In this document: positions 34,427 to 42,243 of the stretch, one piece after another
Position numbering within the stretch: the stretch's first letter is position 1
Layout of the letters: each line of letters begins with the position of its first letter
Source: a virus
Reading direction: 5' to 3' (one strand)
Virus record (IMG/VR): IMGVR_UViG_3300046690_000688
Span: 1 to 51,744 of that record
Length of the DNA stretch: 51,744 nt
Notes under the pieces: model-generated
Seen by the model: the letters and a program-made list of their open reading frames with translations, nothing else
Databases searched by the model: none
What the model was told of the DNA's origin: nothing
Program-made: the position numbers and the translations under genes

Positions 34427-34842
34427 AAGGCGCCAGCGAGATGATCGCGAAGGTCAGGCTGATCGCGAAGGGAGAGCCGAGTCGAGTAGGGGCAGCGCTC
34501 TACCTTGAAGGGCAGATTGAGATGACCGAGTCGAAGCGCCGCTGCCCCGTCTCACCGACCGCCGCGCAGTTCAAGGCGATGGGCCGGACGATGCCGAAGG
34601 GTCTGGTGCCTGGCACGTTGCGTGCGAGCGGGCAGGTGGCCGAGCCGGAATATCAGGGTAACAATATCTCCGTCACGCTGTCGTATGGCGGCGCGGCGAT
34701 CGACTACGCGATCGTGCAGCACGAGCGTCTCGACTATCACCACACGACGGGCCAGGCAAAATACCTTGAGAGCGTGATCAACGAATCACGGCCGTTCATG
34801 GCCGCGCGCCTTGCTGCGCGGCTGCAGTTGAAGGAAGGCTGA
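34423..34842 (+). CDS. HK97 gp10-like tail-completion / neck protein, 139 aa
   Basis: The sequence fits the gp10-like head-tail family: G-A-A-L-Y-L-E-G-Q-I-E-M-T-E-S-K-R-R-C-P-V at the helix, a G-T-L-R-A-S-G turn, and the signature Y-A-I-V-Q-H-E-R-L-D-Y-H-H-T-T-G-Q-A-K-Y-L-E. These proteins bind between connector and tail tube. It is separated from the other neck genes by the enzyme cassette, which therefore looks inserted. Confidence 0.85.
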   Translation: MKGASEMIAKVRLIAKGEPSRVGAALYLEGQIEMTESKRRCPVSPTAAQFKAMGRTMPKGLVPGTLRASGQVAEPEYQGNNISVTLSYGGAAIDYAIVQHERLDYHHTTGQAKYLESVINESRPFMAARLAARLQLKEG

Positions 34843-34940
34843 TGTTTGTCTGGGTGCTCTGCCAACGTTGTCGGTGTTGGTTTACGCGGATTGACGTAGC
34901 GATCGTGGCGGATCCAGATCGCTGCCTGGAGTGTCAGTAA
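34842..34940 (+). CDS. Tiny zinc-finger peptide, 32 aa
   Basis: Start TGATG overlap, stop TAATG overlap. C7-x2-C10 (with C12) and C28-x2-C31 around a short hydrophobic middle (F-T-R-I-D-V-A-I-V-A) make one zinc ribbon. Miniature zinc ribbons of ~30 residues occur in many phage operons; roles are unknown. Confidence 0.6.
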   Translation: MFVWVLCQRCRCWFTRIDVAIVADPDRCLECQ

Positions 34941-35137
34941 TGGAAATAATAACGACAATAAATTTGTATCAAGCTCTCAAGGATCAGGGCTTTGAAGTGC
35001 CGAAGGAGTGTCGAGAAGCTAGATTAGTTATGTCCGCACCAGATGAGCCGATAATGATCCAGTTTGATTGCTTCGTGTTAGGTGACGATCTCCAGAAGAT
35101 TGGTCGCGCTCTCGAGCAGTTGGGAAAGGTCAAGTAA
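34940..35137 (+). CDS. Small protein, 65 aa, unknown function
   Basis: ATG 34940 overlaps the stop of the zinc peptide. Product M-E-I-I-T-T-I-N-L-Y-Q-A-L-K-D-Q-G-F-E-V-P-K-E-C-R, then a beta pair (M-I-Q-F-D-C-F-V-L) and a helix. The DNA is visibly more A/T-rich than its surroundings, which may mean recent gain. No family recognised. Confidence 0.65.
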   Translation: MEIITTINLYQALKDQGFEVPKECREARLVMSAPDEPIMIQFDCFVLGDDLQKIGRALEQLGKVK

Positions 35138-35138
35138 C

Positions 35139-35543
35139 GTGCCCTTCCTCGATGAGATCGCCGCGAAGCTCGTGACGGCCAGCGTCGGCACGATCGGCTC
35201 GAACATCTTTCTCGGCTCGAAGGCGATCATCCCTGTCGGCAACGGGCCGTACCTCTCGCTGGTCGAGACGGGCGGTAGCGCGCCGACGCGGATTCAGAAT
35301 GTCGCTGCGGCGCACACGCAGCGCCCGACGGCGCAGGTATCGGTACGCGCAAAGTCGTATCAAGCGGCCAGGACGATGCTCCAGGCGGCATACGCGGCAC
35401 TTGACGGCACGTTCAACACGACGCTGAGCGGGACGTTCTATCAGAGTATCACAGCCCGACAGGAACCGACGGACGTCGGCCTTGACGATGCGGGCCGCGC
35501 GATGATCGTGTTCAACATAGAAGTTGAGAAGCAGCCATCATGA
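35139..35543 (+). CDS. Tail terminator / minor-capsid-like neck protein, 134 aa
   Basis: GTG start 1 nt after the previous stop, with AAAGGT upstream. The core, P-Y-L-S-L-V-E-T-G-G-S-A-P-T-R-I-Q-N, then Q-R-P-T-A-Q-V-S-V-R-A-K-S-Y-Q-A-A-R-T-M-L-Q-A-A-Y and A-R-Q-E-P-T-D-V-G-L-D, is the typical pattern of phage tail-terminator proteins that cap the tail tube at the neck. Next gene is the tube protein, as usual. Confidence 0.8.
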   Translation: MPFLDEIAAKLVTASVGTIGSNIFLGSKAIIPVGNGPYLSLVETGGSAPTRIQNVAAAHTQRPTAQVSVRAKSYQAARTMLQAAYAALDGTFNTTLSGTFYQSITARQEPTDVGLDDAGRAMIVFNIEVEKQPS

Positions 35544-35624
35544 AGCAGGAGTGCGGGACATTAGGGCAGCCATCCTGAAGCATTCCCGCTTCTTGAGGCC
35601 TGTCTCTTATACAGGAGAAGGCGA

Positions 35625-36074
35625 ATGACGTTACCCCTGAGTGGACATGGTGCCAAGATCGAACGGGCACTAGCAGCGACTCCGACAGTCTTTGCCGAGA
35701 TCGCCGAGATCAAGGACATCACGCTGCCGGGCCTGGATCACAATGAGTTCGACGCGACCTCGCACAACCGGAATATCGACGCCTATGTCATGGGCGTCCT
35801 GCGCCGGGACTTGTTCACCATCAAGATGAACTTTCTGCCGAGCGACGGCTCGCAGGACCATCTGACGGGTCTGATCAAGGCGGCCATCACGAATCCCGTG
35901 CCGACGGACGGGTTCAAGATCACGTTCCCCGATAACACGAACGTGTGGGTCGCCAGCGGTCAGGTGAAGGCCGTGAAGAACATCGTGCTGCCAGTTGACG
36001 GGCTGTCGACGGCAGACGTTGAAGTCAGGTTTAGCGGGTTGATGCTCATCAACGGCGTGGTGATCGGCACGTAG
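35625..36074 (+). CDS. Major tail tube protein, 149 aa
   Basis: Excellent ribosome binding site (AGGAGAAGGCGA). The product is beta-rich with a I-A-E-I-K-D-I-T-L-P-G-L opening, a D-A-T-S-H-N region and an ending V-E-V-R-F-S-G-L-M-L-I-N-G, the form of lambda-gpV-like tube subunits. It polymerises on the tape measure into the tail tube. Position before the chaperones and after the terminator is canonical. Confidence 0.85.
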   Translation: MTLPLSGHGAKIERALAATPTVFAEIAEIKDITLPGLDHNEFDATSHNRNIDAYVMGVLRRDLFTIKMNFLPSDGSQDHLTGLIKAAITNPVPTDGFKITFPDNTNVWVASGQVKAVKNIVLPVDGLSTADVEVRFSGLMLINGVVIGT

Positions 36075-36183
36075 GTTAGTACTGCTGGCGGCTGTTTTGG
36101 TCAAACCTCCTTGGCAGCCGTTAAAACGCCGTGTGGTCCCGAGCGGTGCAGATTCGGGACAACTTGAGAAGCAGGAGGAGCAA
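36075..36183 (+). other. Non-coding, structured leader between tube and chaperone genes
   Basis: Contains a 7-bp stem GTCCCGA (36136-36142) / TCGGGAC (36154-36160) and a shorter CGGCTG / CAGCCG pair (about 36090-36115). No U-tract follows, so these are more likely mRNA structures that set the ratio of abundant tube to rarer chaperone and tape-measure products than full terminators. Confidence 0.45.
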
Positions 36184-36456
36184 ATGGAAGTCGGGCGCAT
36201 CGCGTTTGGCAAGCAATTCAGCGAACCGTTCGACACGGAACGCAACAGGAGCAGTATGCTAACGATCAAGCACATCCTCCCTAACGGCAACGAGCGCGTC
36301 TTTCCGGTCACGTCTGTCGAGAGGACTGAGGAGGGCTTGTCGTTCGGCTCTCAAGAGCTCATCACCTCGGGGAAGGTCTACCTCATGAACGACGCGGGCA
36401 AGACGGTGGCACTCTACGATTTCGAGAAGCAATCAAAGGAGCAGAACAATGGTTGA
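36184..36456 (+). CDS. Small protein before the tail chaperones, 90 aa
   Basis: Two starts are possible. ATG 36184 follows AGGAGGAG and gives 90 aa; ATG 36256 follows AGGAGCAGT and gives 66 aa starting M-L-T-I-K-H-I-L-P-N-G-N-E-R. The conserved-looking core begins at the second start. A compact beta fold with V-Y-L-M-N-D-A-G-K-T-V-A-L-Y at the end. Small proteins of this kind often occupy this place in tail modules; the function is unknown. Confidence 0.65.
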   Translation: MEVGRIAFGKQFSEPFDTERNRSSMLTIKHILPNGNERVFPVTSVERTEEGLSFGSQELITSGKVYLMNDAGKTVALYDFEKQSKEQNNG

Positions 36457-36811
36457 CGAGAAGAAAACCTATGAGTCGCTTGACGAGCTGTTCGCAAGTG
36501 GTGCGAGCGACGTGGAATATGCGTTCGTCGACGGGTTTAAGCCTGGCGAACAAGTACGCATCGGTTCCGTGACCGCCGGAGACATGATCGAGTGGAGCGA
36601 GGCGAGCGAGGGCGAGGCGAAACGTACGGCTGGCCTACGCCTCATCTGCAAGAGCATCGTGAACTCGAAGGGCGAGCGCATCGCGGACAGCAAGAAGAAC
36701 ATCGAGAAGTTCCGCGGCATGCGTCACAAGGAGACCGAGCGCATCGTGAAGGAGATCCTGAAGCTGAACGGGATGACCGTCAAGGCGGAAGCCGAAGCAA
36801 AAAAAGACTGA
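36449..36811 (+). CDS. Tail assembly chaperone (G-like), 120 aa
   Basis: Sits just before the tape measure, in the place of gpG. The product has an acidic N-terminus, a beta part (P-G-E-Q-V-R-I-G-S-V-T-A-G-D-M-I-E-W-S-E) and a helical C-terminus ending K-A-E-A-E-A-K-K-D. The slippery A-run at 36799-36805 lies at the very end, three codons before its stop. The chaperone binds the tape measure and recruits tube subunits. It overlaps the preceding gene by 8 nt. Confidence 0.82.
   Translation: MVDEKKTYESLDELFASGASDVEYAFVDGFKPGEQVRIGSVTAGDMIEWSEASEGEAKRTAGLRLICKSIVNSKGERIADSKKNIEKFRGMRHKETERIVKEILKLNGMTVKAEAEAKKD
36799..36805 (+). promoter_or_regulatory. -1 programmed frameshift slippery site (A AAA AAA)
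   Basis: Seven A's in the reading frame A-AAA-AAA meet the X-XXY-YYZ rule. A -1 slip joins the G-like frame to the next open frame, which continues to 37233. A short GC stem (GCGG-AGT-CCGC) begins about 10 nt downstream. Conserved among long-tailed phages as the G/GT switch. Confidence 0.85.
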
Positions 36812-37233
36812 AGCGGAGTCCGCATCGACGATTCGCATATCAATTGGCTGTGAAGCTGGGGCGAGTCAACGTCGAGGCGATGCTCCGCAGCTTCACAGCC
36901 AAGCAGCTCATGTGGTGGGAGGTCTACGCCAGGATGGAACCGTTCAACGAGCTGAGGGCCGACCATCGAGCGGCGATGATCGCGGCGATGGTCTTCAACA
37001 TGGCGGTCGATCCGAAGTCCCGGAAGTCGGCGAATGACAGGATGTTCCAACTCCTGTATGACGAAGAGCCGGAGCCGGAGCCGGAGCAGAAGGTCGACCT
37101 GTTGAAGACGATCGAGGTGCTGTCGGTGATCGAGAACGCGAACCCGCAGAAGCCCGAGCTGGTGAACGACGGGTCGGGACGCAAGGACCTCGCGGAACAG
37201 TTGGCGCGGGCCCGTGCCGCGATGGGGACCTAG
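36805..37233 (+). CDS. Tail chaperone T-extension, read after -1 frameshift
   Basis: In the -1 frame, AGA CTG AAG follows the slip and gives R-L-K-R-S-P-H-R-R-F-A-Y-Q-L-A-V-K-L-G-R-V-N-V-E-A-M-L-R-S-F-T and so on for ~142 residues. There is no good independent ribosome binding site for an upstream start. The T part is helical, with W-W-E-V-Y-A-R-M-E-P-F-N-E-L and an E-P-E-P-E-P-E acidic linker. The GT fusion (36449-37233) would be a minor product that adapts the tape measure and tube during assembly. Confidence 0.82.
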   Translation, partial: RLKRSPHRRFAYQLAVKLGRVNVEAMLRSFTAKQLMWWEVYARMEPFNELRADHRAAMIAAMVFNMAVDPKSRKSANDRMFQLLYDEEPEPEPEQKVDLLKTIEVLSVIENANPQKPELVNDGSGRKDLAEQLARARAAMGT

Positions 37234-37264
37234 ATGATGGACATCCAAAGCAAAAAGGTGCCTT

Positions 37265-40200
37265 ATTGATATCGGGTCCTTAACCGGAAAAATTGAGATC
37301 GAGGACCTTGCCTCCTCTACCCTTGAGAAGTTCGCCGACCGCGTGAAGGACTTTGCGGAACACTTCGAGGGTATGGCCAGGGTCGTCGTCGAGGGGTCTG
37401 CAGTGGCAGTGGCCGCGATCGCCTCGATAACCGGAGCGGTCATCACCCTCGGAGAAAAGGGCTCGACGATCATCGGCGTGACGGATGCGTTCGACAGGCT
37501 GGCGATCAAGGCCGGTACGACCGGAGAGGCGCTACGTTCAGGACTGTCAGAAGGCGTCAAGGGCACGGTCGACGATCTGAAGCTGATGGAGACGACGTCG
37601 CGCCTCCTCACGACCGGCATGAAGCTCACCGAAGACCAGACACTCCTCATGGGTCAAGCGGCACGCGAGATGGGCAAGGCGACGGGCACGGACGCGGCAC
37701 AAGGCTTGCAGACATTAAGTACGGCGTTGACCACCGGGCGTACGCGCTCGCTGGCCATGCAGGGCATCGTTGTTGACCTGAAGAAGGCCCAGGAGGACTT
37801 TGCAAGATCGCTCGGTACGACAACAGATCAACTGAGCGCAGAAGGAGTGCTTGAGGCGAAGCGCATCGCCATCCTCCAGGCGACGCAGACATACGTTGAC
37901 AGGCTTGGTGTCTCGCAGCTGACCTTTAAGGAACGCATTCAGCAGGCGCAGGTCGCGGTCGAGGAGTGGGGCGACAAGCTGGCCGTCTCGGTCGCGTCGT
38001 CGCCGCACGTGATGGCGGCGCTGGATGCCATTGGCGCAGCGATTACGAAGGCATTTGGCGGCGATGGCCAGGATGCACTCGAGACGATCACTGGATGGAT
38101 CAATAAGTTTGCTGATGCTGTGGCAACGTACGGCCCTCGCATCATCGAGACCATGGGCGAGGTCAAAGACAGCATCGTCAGCCTCTATGACTATATCAAG
38201 GAGCATAAGGAAGAGATTGAAAACCTAGCCGTTGGTGTTGGTGGCGTAGCCTTAGCGTGGGGCGCATTCTCGTTAGGCAGCGCACTCGTGACATCCATCA
38301 TCGCGGGGTTCGCAGCGATTCAAGCTGCGGCCATTGCAGCAGCCGGAGCAGCGGCTACCATACCCGGAGCTGGTGCAGCTGGTGCGGCGGGAGGTGCTGG
38401 AGCAGCGGCGGGCGGAGCTGGCATCGGATTCCTCTTGACCCGACTGCGTGGGACTGGACTGACGGGTGGCCTGCAAGGATTAGGTATCGGAACGATCGGG
38501 CTGATGGGTGGAGGCCTGGCACTTGCCAACGCTTCAAGTGAGACGCGCACGCTTGATGCCGAGACGAAGCAGATCGTCGATGACATCGCGAACGGTCGAC
38601 GTGAACTGGTGACGATGGATCAGTCAATCCAGAAGGCTCTTGCAACGGTCAAGGCTCCTGCCATCTTCGGAGCAGGACCAGCCATCCCGACACTGGCGCC
38701 AACACCTGGAGTCGGACTCGTGTCTCCGCCTTCGACAGAAGGCCTCGTCAAGCCGCCCGATACCGCGAAGATCGAAGCGGCGATACAGGCAAGTCTCACG
38801 AAGATTACCGGATACTATGACGACTTCTCGTCACGTATCGCTGCGCTGCTGCAAGGAACGCTCGAAGCGCAGCTGAGCGGCCTAGCTAAGTGGGACGACG
38901 CGCAGCAGGAGTCGATTGCCAAGCAGCTTGCAGCGGCAAAGAAGGCGCACGAAGCGACGCCCGCATACCTGAAAGCCTCCCTCGATGAACAGCAGGCGCT
39001 GAATGCGGACTACGCCGCGAAGCGCATTGAAATATTTGCGAAGTCGGACGCGGAGGCGCAGGCGAGCGTGGCGAAGGGCTTCGCCGGTCAGACAGACGCG
39101 CTGAAAAACCTCTCCCAAGCAACGGCTACGTTTGCTGCTGAAGTTGACGCTTCGTGGAACGGCATAGGGGATGCGACCGATCACATGGTCGAGGCGCTGA
39201 AGAGTGGAACGCTGTTAGTTGGTGAAGCATTAAAGGGACTACCAGCGATCATCACACCTATTGGTACAGAGTTCACGCGCGTCCAGCAGATCATCGCTAC
39301 CACGATGGCGAAGAATGCACAGTCGTTCCTTCCGCTGACCGATGCAGAGAAGGCGCAGGTCGTGCAGCTGCACAATCTCGGGTTTACCGTCGATGAGATC
39401 GCTCCGATCTTCGGACGAAACTTTCGTGTCATACAGGGCACGGTCAAGGATACGACAGATATCCTCAAGACGCTCGGTACGGTACTCGGCTCGCTCTCTG
39501 CCGACTTCGTACAGATCGCGCAGATCAGCGGCGGTACGTTCAGCAACGTAGCGAAGAACATCGGACTTGCTGTCAAGGCTGGCGAGGAGTTGTCCAAGGC
39601 GCTCGATTTCATGTCTAGCGTACAGTCAGGTGCGACGAAGGGCGGGTGGAACGCGGCGAACCTCTCGACCCTTGCTGCCGGATGGATCGGCGTCGCCACG
39701 GCCTTCTACTCGGTCGTCCAGAGCATGGAAGCGGCTGCCGCTGCCGCGCATCAGATCGCGCTGGCCAAGGAACTTGCAACAAGCGTAGCAAACGCCTTTG
39801 AATCCGCGTCAGTGTTTTCAGACTCGTTGAATGCCAGCATCGCGCAGACGAACAAGCAGCTGGAAGATTCTGACATGTCCATCCTGCTGGCGTCGAAGGA
39901 CTTTCAGGACTGGATTCAGAAGGCTGGACAAGGCAGTGCCGTCAAACTCTCGGAGACGGTTTCTGCCGCGCTCAACCTTGGACAGATCATCAAGGAGCTT
40001 GGTGGTGCCAGTACGCTGACCGCCGAGCAGCTCAAGGATGTGCAGGACCGCTTCGACCTCCTGTTCATCGTCATCAAGAGTGGCGGCGCTGTAGGTGTTA
40101 AGGCCATCAACGCGATGGACGACGCGATGCAAGAATTTGCCGACGCCGCCAACAAGTCGGGCGGCTTCGTCAGCGACACGTTCCTGCAGGTGGCGAAGGA

Positions 40201-41416
40201 CGCACAGAAGGCGGGCGTCGAACTCGAGAAGGTCAAGGCGTTCCAGCAGGCGCAGACCGCTCGTGCCGCGACCGGCCTGAACGCGGTCTTCGGGGGTTTC
40301 GATGCATCAAAGCAGGCAGGCGGCACGGGCCTGCAGATAGCGAGCAGCGCACAGGCTCAAGGCTTGGGCGGTTCCATCGCCGGCACGTTCGCCAGCGCGC
40401 TTGCTGGCGGCGCGACGACACGTCAGGCCATCGAGTCGGTCAAGACCTCGATCGACGCCATGAACAAGGCGCTCAAGGATACCGCGTTCAACGGCGGCTG
40501 GGCGTTCATCGGCCTGACGCGACTCTCGGATATCGCCGCCAATGCAGTACAAGGTCCGCTGCTCGATGCCATCGACGGCGCGAAGCAGGCGATCATCGGC
40601 ATGGGCAACGCGGGCTACCTCGATCAGCAGTCATTCGCCGCACTCGCGCTCACCGCGACGCAGGCCTATCAGCAGATCATCGCTGACGGTGGCGACGCAA
40701 ATGCCGCCGCGATGGCCATGCGGCCGACGCTGCAGACGCTCTGGGAGGGGGAGCAGAAGTTCGGTTACACGACCGACGCCGCAACGCAGGCGCTGATCGA
40801 CCAGGGCGTGGCGAACGGTACGATCGGCGAGGCGATGAAGTCGACGAACGACAAGATCCTTGACGTGCTCGTGGCGATCGGTGAGGCGTTCGGGGTGGTT
40901 ATTCCGGCTGGCATCCATAACACGTCGGCAGCATCGGCAGAAGCGGCTGCAAGGATGGGCAAGGACTGGGAGACGGCGGCAGGGAAGGCTCAGAACTCGA
41001 TCGGCGGGATTCAGACGTCCCTCGATGATCTCAAGCCACGGCCGCTCAACATCCCCATAAACGTCGATATACCCCCTGGAATACAGGATGTACCGCTTAA
41101 CAATAGTTACTCCATGGGCACCGTCTATGCTGCTACCGGAGCGAGGATCCTTCCGTTTACACCACGAGGAACAGACGTCGTGCCCGCCATGCTGACGCCC
41201 GGTGAGACGGTGCGCACGCAGCAGATGGAGCAGGATGTGCAACGACGTCTTAATGGAACAGATGGTACGGTCATCGACCTACGCGGTTCGATGGTCCTCG
41301 ACGGCCCCTCCCTCCAGCGCTTCATCGACACGCACGTGTGGAAGAAGATGGGCGACGCGGTGAACATCAGGGACGTCGGCGGGGCGACAAACGTCATCAA
41401 GAAGGCGGCATCATAA
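37265..41416 (+). CDS. Tail tape measure protein, about 1383 aa
   Basis: By length the largest gene; the tape measure sets tail length. Coding character clearly begins at I-D-I-G-S-L-T-G-K-I-E-I-E-D-L-A-S-S-T-L, but the only codon there is ATT (37265), 4 nt after AAGGTG; the first standard start in frame is GTG 37343. Helical throughout, with hydrophobic spans around residues ~45-65 and ~315-360, the latter Gly/Ala-rich. Later parts are coiled and Ala-rich, and the C-terminus ends N-V-I-K-K-A-A-S. The encoded tail, at roughly 1.5 Angstrom per residue, would be about 200 nm long. Confidence 0.88.
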   Translation: MDIGSLTGKIEIEDLASSTLEKFADRVKDFAEHFEGMARVVVEGSAVAVAAIASITGAVITLGEKGSTIIGVTDAFDRLAIKAGTTGEALRSGLSEGVKGTVDDLKLMETTSRLLTTGMKLTEDQTLLMGQAAREMGKATGTDAAQGLQTLSTALTTGRTRSLAMQGIVVDLKKAQEDFARSLGTTTDQLSAEGVLEAKRIAILQATQTYVDRLGVSQLTFKERIQQAQVAVEEWGDKLAVSVASSPHVMAALDAIGAAITKAFGGDGQDALETITGWINKFADAVATYGPRIIETMGEVKDSIVSLYDYIKEHKEEIENLAVGVGGVALAWGAFSLGSALVTSIIAGFAAIQAAAIAAAGAAATIPGAGAAGAAGGAGAAAGGAGIGFLLTRLRGTGLTGGLQGLGIGTIGLMGGGLALANASSETRTLDAETKQIVDDIANGRRELVTMDQSIQKALATVKAPAIFGAGPAIPTLAPTPGVGLVSPPSTEGLVKPPDTAKIEAAIQASLTKITGYYDDFSSRIAALLQGTLEAQLSGLAKWDDAQQESIAKQLAAAKKAHEATPAYLKASLDEQQALNADYAAKRIEIFAKSDAEAQASVAKGFAGQTDALKNLSQATATFAAEVDASWNGIGDATDHMVEALKSGTLLVGEALKGLPAIITPIGTEFTRVQQIIATTMAKNAQSFLPLTDAEKAQVVQLHNLGFTVDEIAPIFGRNFRVIQGTVKDTTDILKTLGTVLGSLSADFVQIAQISGGTFSNVAKNIGLAVKAGEELSKALDFMSSVQSGATKGGWNAANLSTLAAGWIGVATAFYSVVQSMEAAAAAAHQIALAKELATSVANAFESASVFSDSLNASIAQTNKQLEDSDMSILLASKDFQDWIQKAGQGSAVKLSETVSAALNLGQIIKELGGASTLTAEQLKDVQDRFDLLFIVIKSGGAVGVKAINAMDDAMQEFADAANKSGGFVSDTFLQVAKDAQKAGVELEKVKAFQQAQTARAATGLNAVFGGFDASKQAGGTGLQIASSAQAQGLGGSIAGTFASALAGGATTRQAIESVKTSIDAMNKALKDTAFNGGWAFIGLTRLSDIAANAVQGPLLDAIDGAKQAIIGMGNAGYLDQQSFAALALTATQAYQQIIADGGDANAAAMAMRPTLQTLWEGEQKFGYTTDAATQALIDQGVANGTIGEAMKSTNDKILDVLVAIGEAFGVVIPAGIHNTSAASAEAAARMGKDWETAAGKAQNSIGGIQTSLDDLKPRPLNIPINVDIPPGIQDVPLNNSYSMGTVYAATGARILPFTPRGTDVVPAMLTPGETVRTQQMEQDVQRRLNGTDGTVIDLRGSMVLDGPSLQRFIDTHVWKKMGDAVNIRDVGGATNVIKKAAS

Positions 41417-42243
41417 TGGGCAGCTTCTATTACGCAACAGCAGCAGATCGTTTGGCTGTGACGTGGGCGCTCACCTCTGGCACGCAACGCACTGGCTATG
41501 AGATCGCCAACCTCAACGCGCTGCCAGGCCTCAACGACCCGAGCCTGCCGCTGTGGATCCTGGAGAACTCGATCCGCATCACGGCCGATCTCGGATCTGA
41601 CAAGGTCCTCGTCGGCGCGTTTATCTTCGCGCACACGTTTGACGCCGCGCTCAACGTGCGCTTCCAGGCCAACGCGTCGAACAGCTGGGGCGCGCCGACG
41701 CTCACGCAGCCGATGACGATCAACAGTCCATATAACAAGTTCACCTGCCACGCGGGCGTCGACCTGCGGACGGCGCTGCCGAATGCCATAGATCGGACCT
41801 TTCGCTACATCTCCATCGCGAACCTCTCGGCGAACAGTAAGACGGTGGCGATCGGCGAGGTGTGGATCGTCACCGCTTACGCGCCGCTTGGCATCACGCG
41901 GGAGTTCAGCCTGCCGAAGGACGAGATCACGGTCAGCCAGGACAGCAGGCGCGGCGTACAGACCGTCTATGGGCTCGGCTCACGGCGCAGGGACATACAG
42001 GCGAAGATCCGCCTGCCCATCGCCGACGCCAGCCCGGTGCTTGACTGGCAGGACGTGCAGCAGGGCAACCTGAACCTGACGGTCGTGCAGCTCGACGCGA
42101 CGAGCACGGAGCGGAGGCTGTCCGAGCCTCGACTGTGTCGCTTCACGGGAATACAGGATCCGACGGCAGTGAACGAGATGTCGCAGTACGAGGTGTCCGT
42201 GAACCTGCAGGAAGTAGGGCAGGGGGAGCCGGTGAACGCATGA
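41416..42243 (+). CDS. Distal tail protein-like, 275 aa
   Basis: ATG in a TAATG overlap with the tape measure stop. Beta-rich N-terminal half (I-T-A-D-L-G-S-D-K-V-L-V-G-A-F-I-F-A-H-T-F) with a galectin-like layout, then G-I-T-R-E-F-S-L-P-K-D-E-I-T-V-S-Q-D-S-R-R-G. Place directly after the tape measure and size fit the Dit protein that joins tube to hub. Family evidence is moderate. Confidence 0.68.
   Translation: MGSFYYATAADRLAVTWALTSGTQRTGYEIANLNALPGLNDPSLPLWILENSIRITADLGSDKVLVGAFIFAHTFDAALNVRFQANASNSWGAPTLTQPMTINSPYNKFTCHAGVDLRTALPNAIDRTFRYISIANLSANSKTVAIGEVWIVTAYAPLGITREFSLPKDEITVSQDSRRGVQTVYGLGSRRRDIQAKIRLPIADASPVLDWQDVQQGNLNLTVVQLDATSTERRLSEPRLCRFTGIQDPTAVNEMSQYEVSVNLQEVGQGEPVNA

Noticed and set aside
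36136-36160. Intrinsic terminator after the tail tube gene
   Set aside because: The 7-bp stem has no U-tract, and essential tail genes continue downstream in the same direction.
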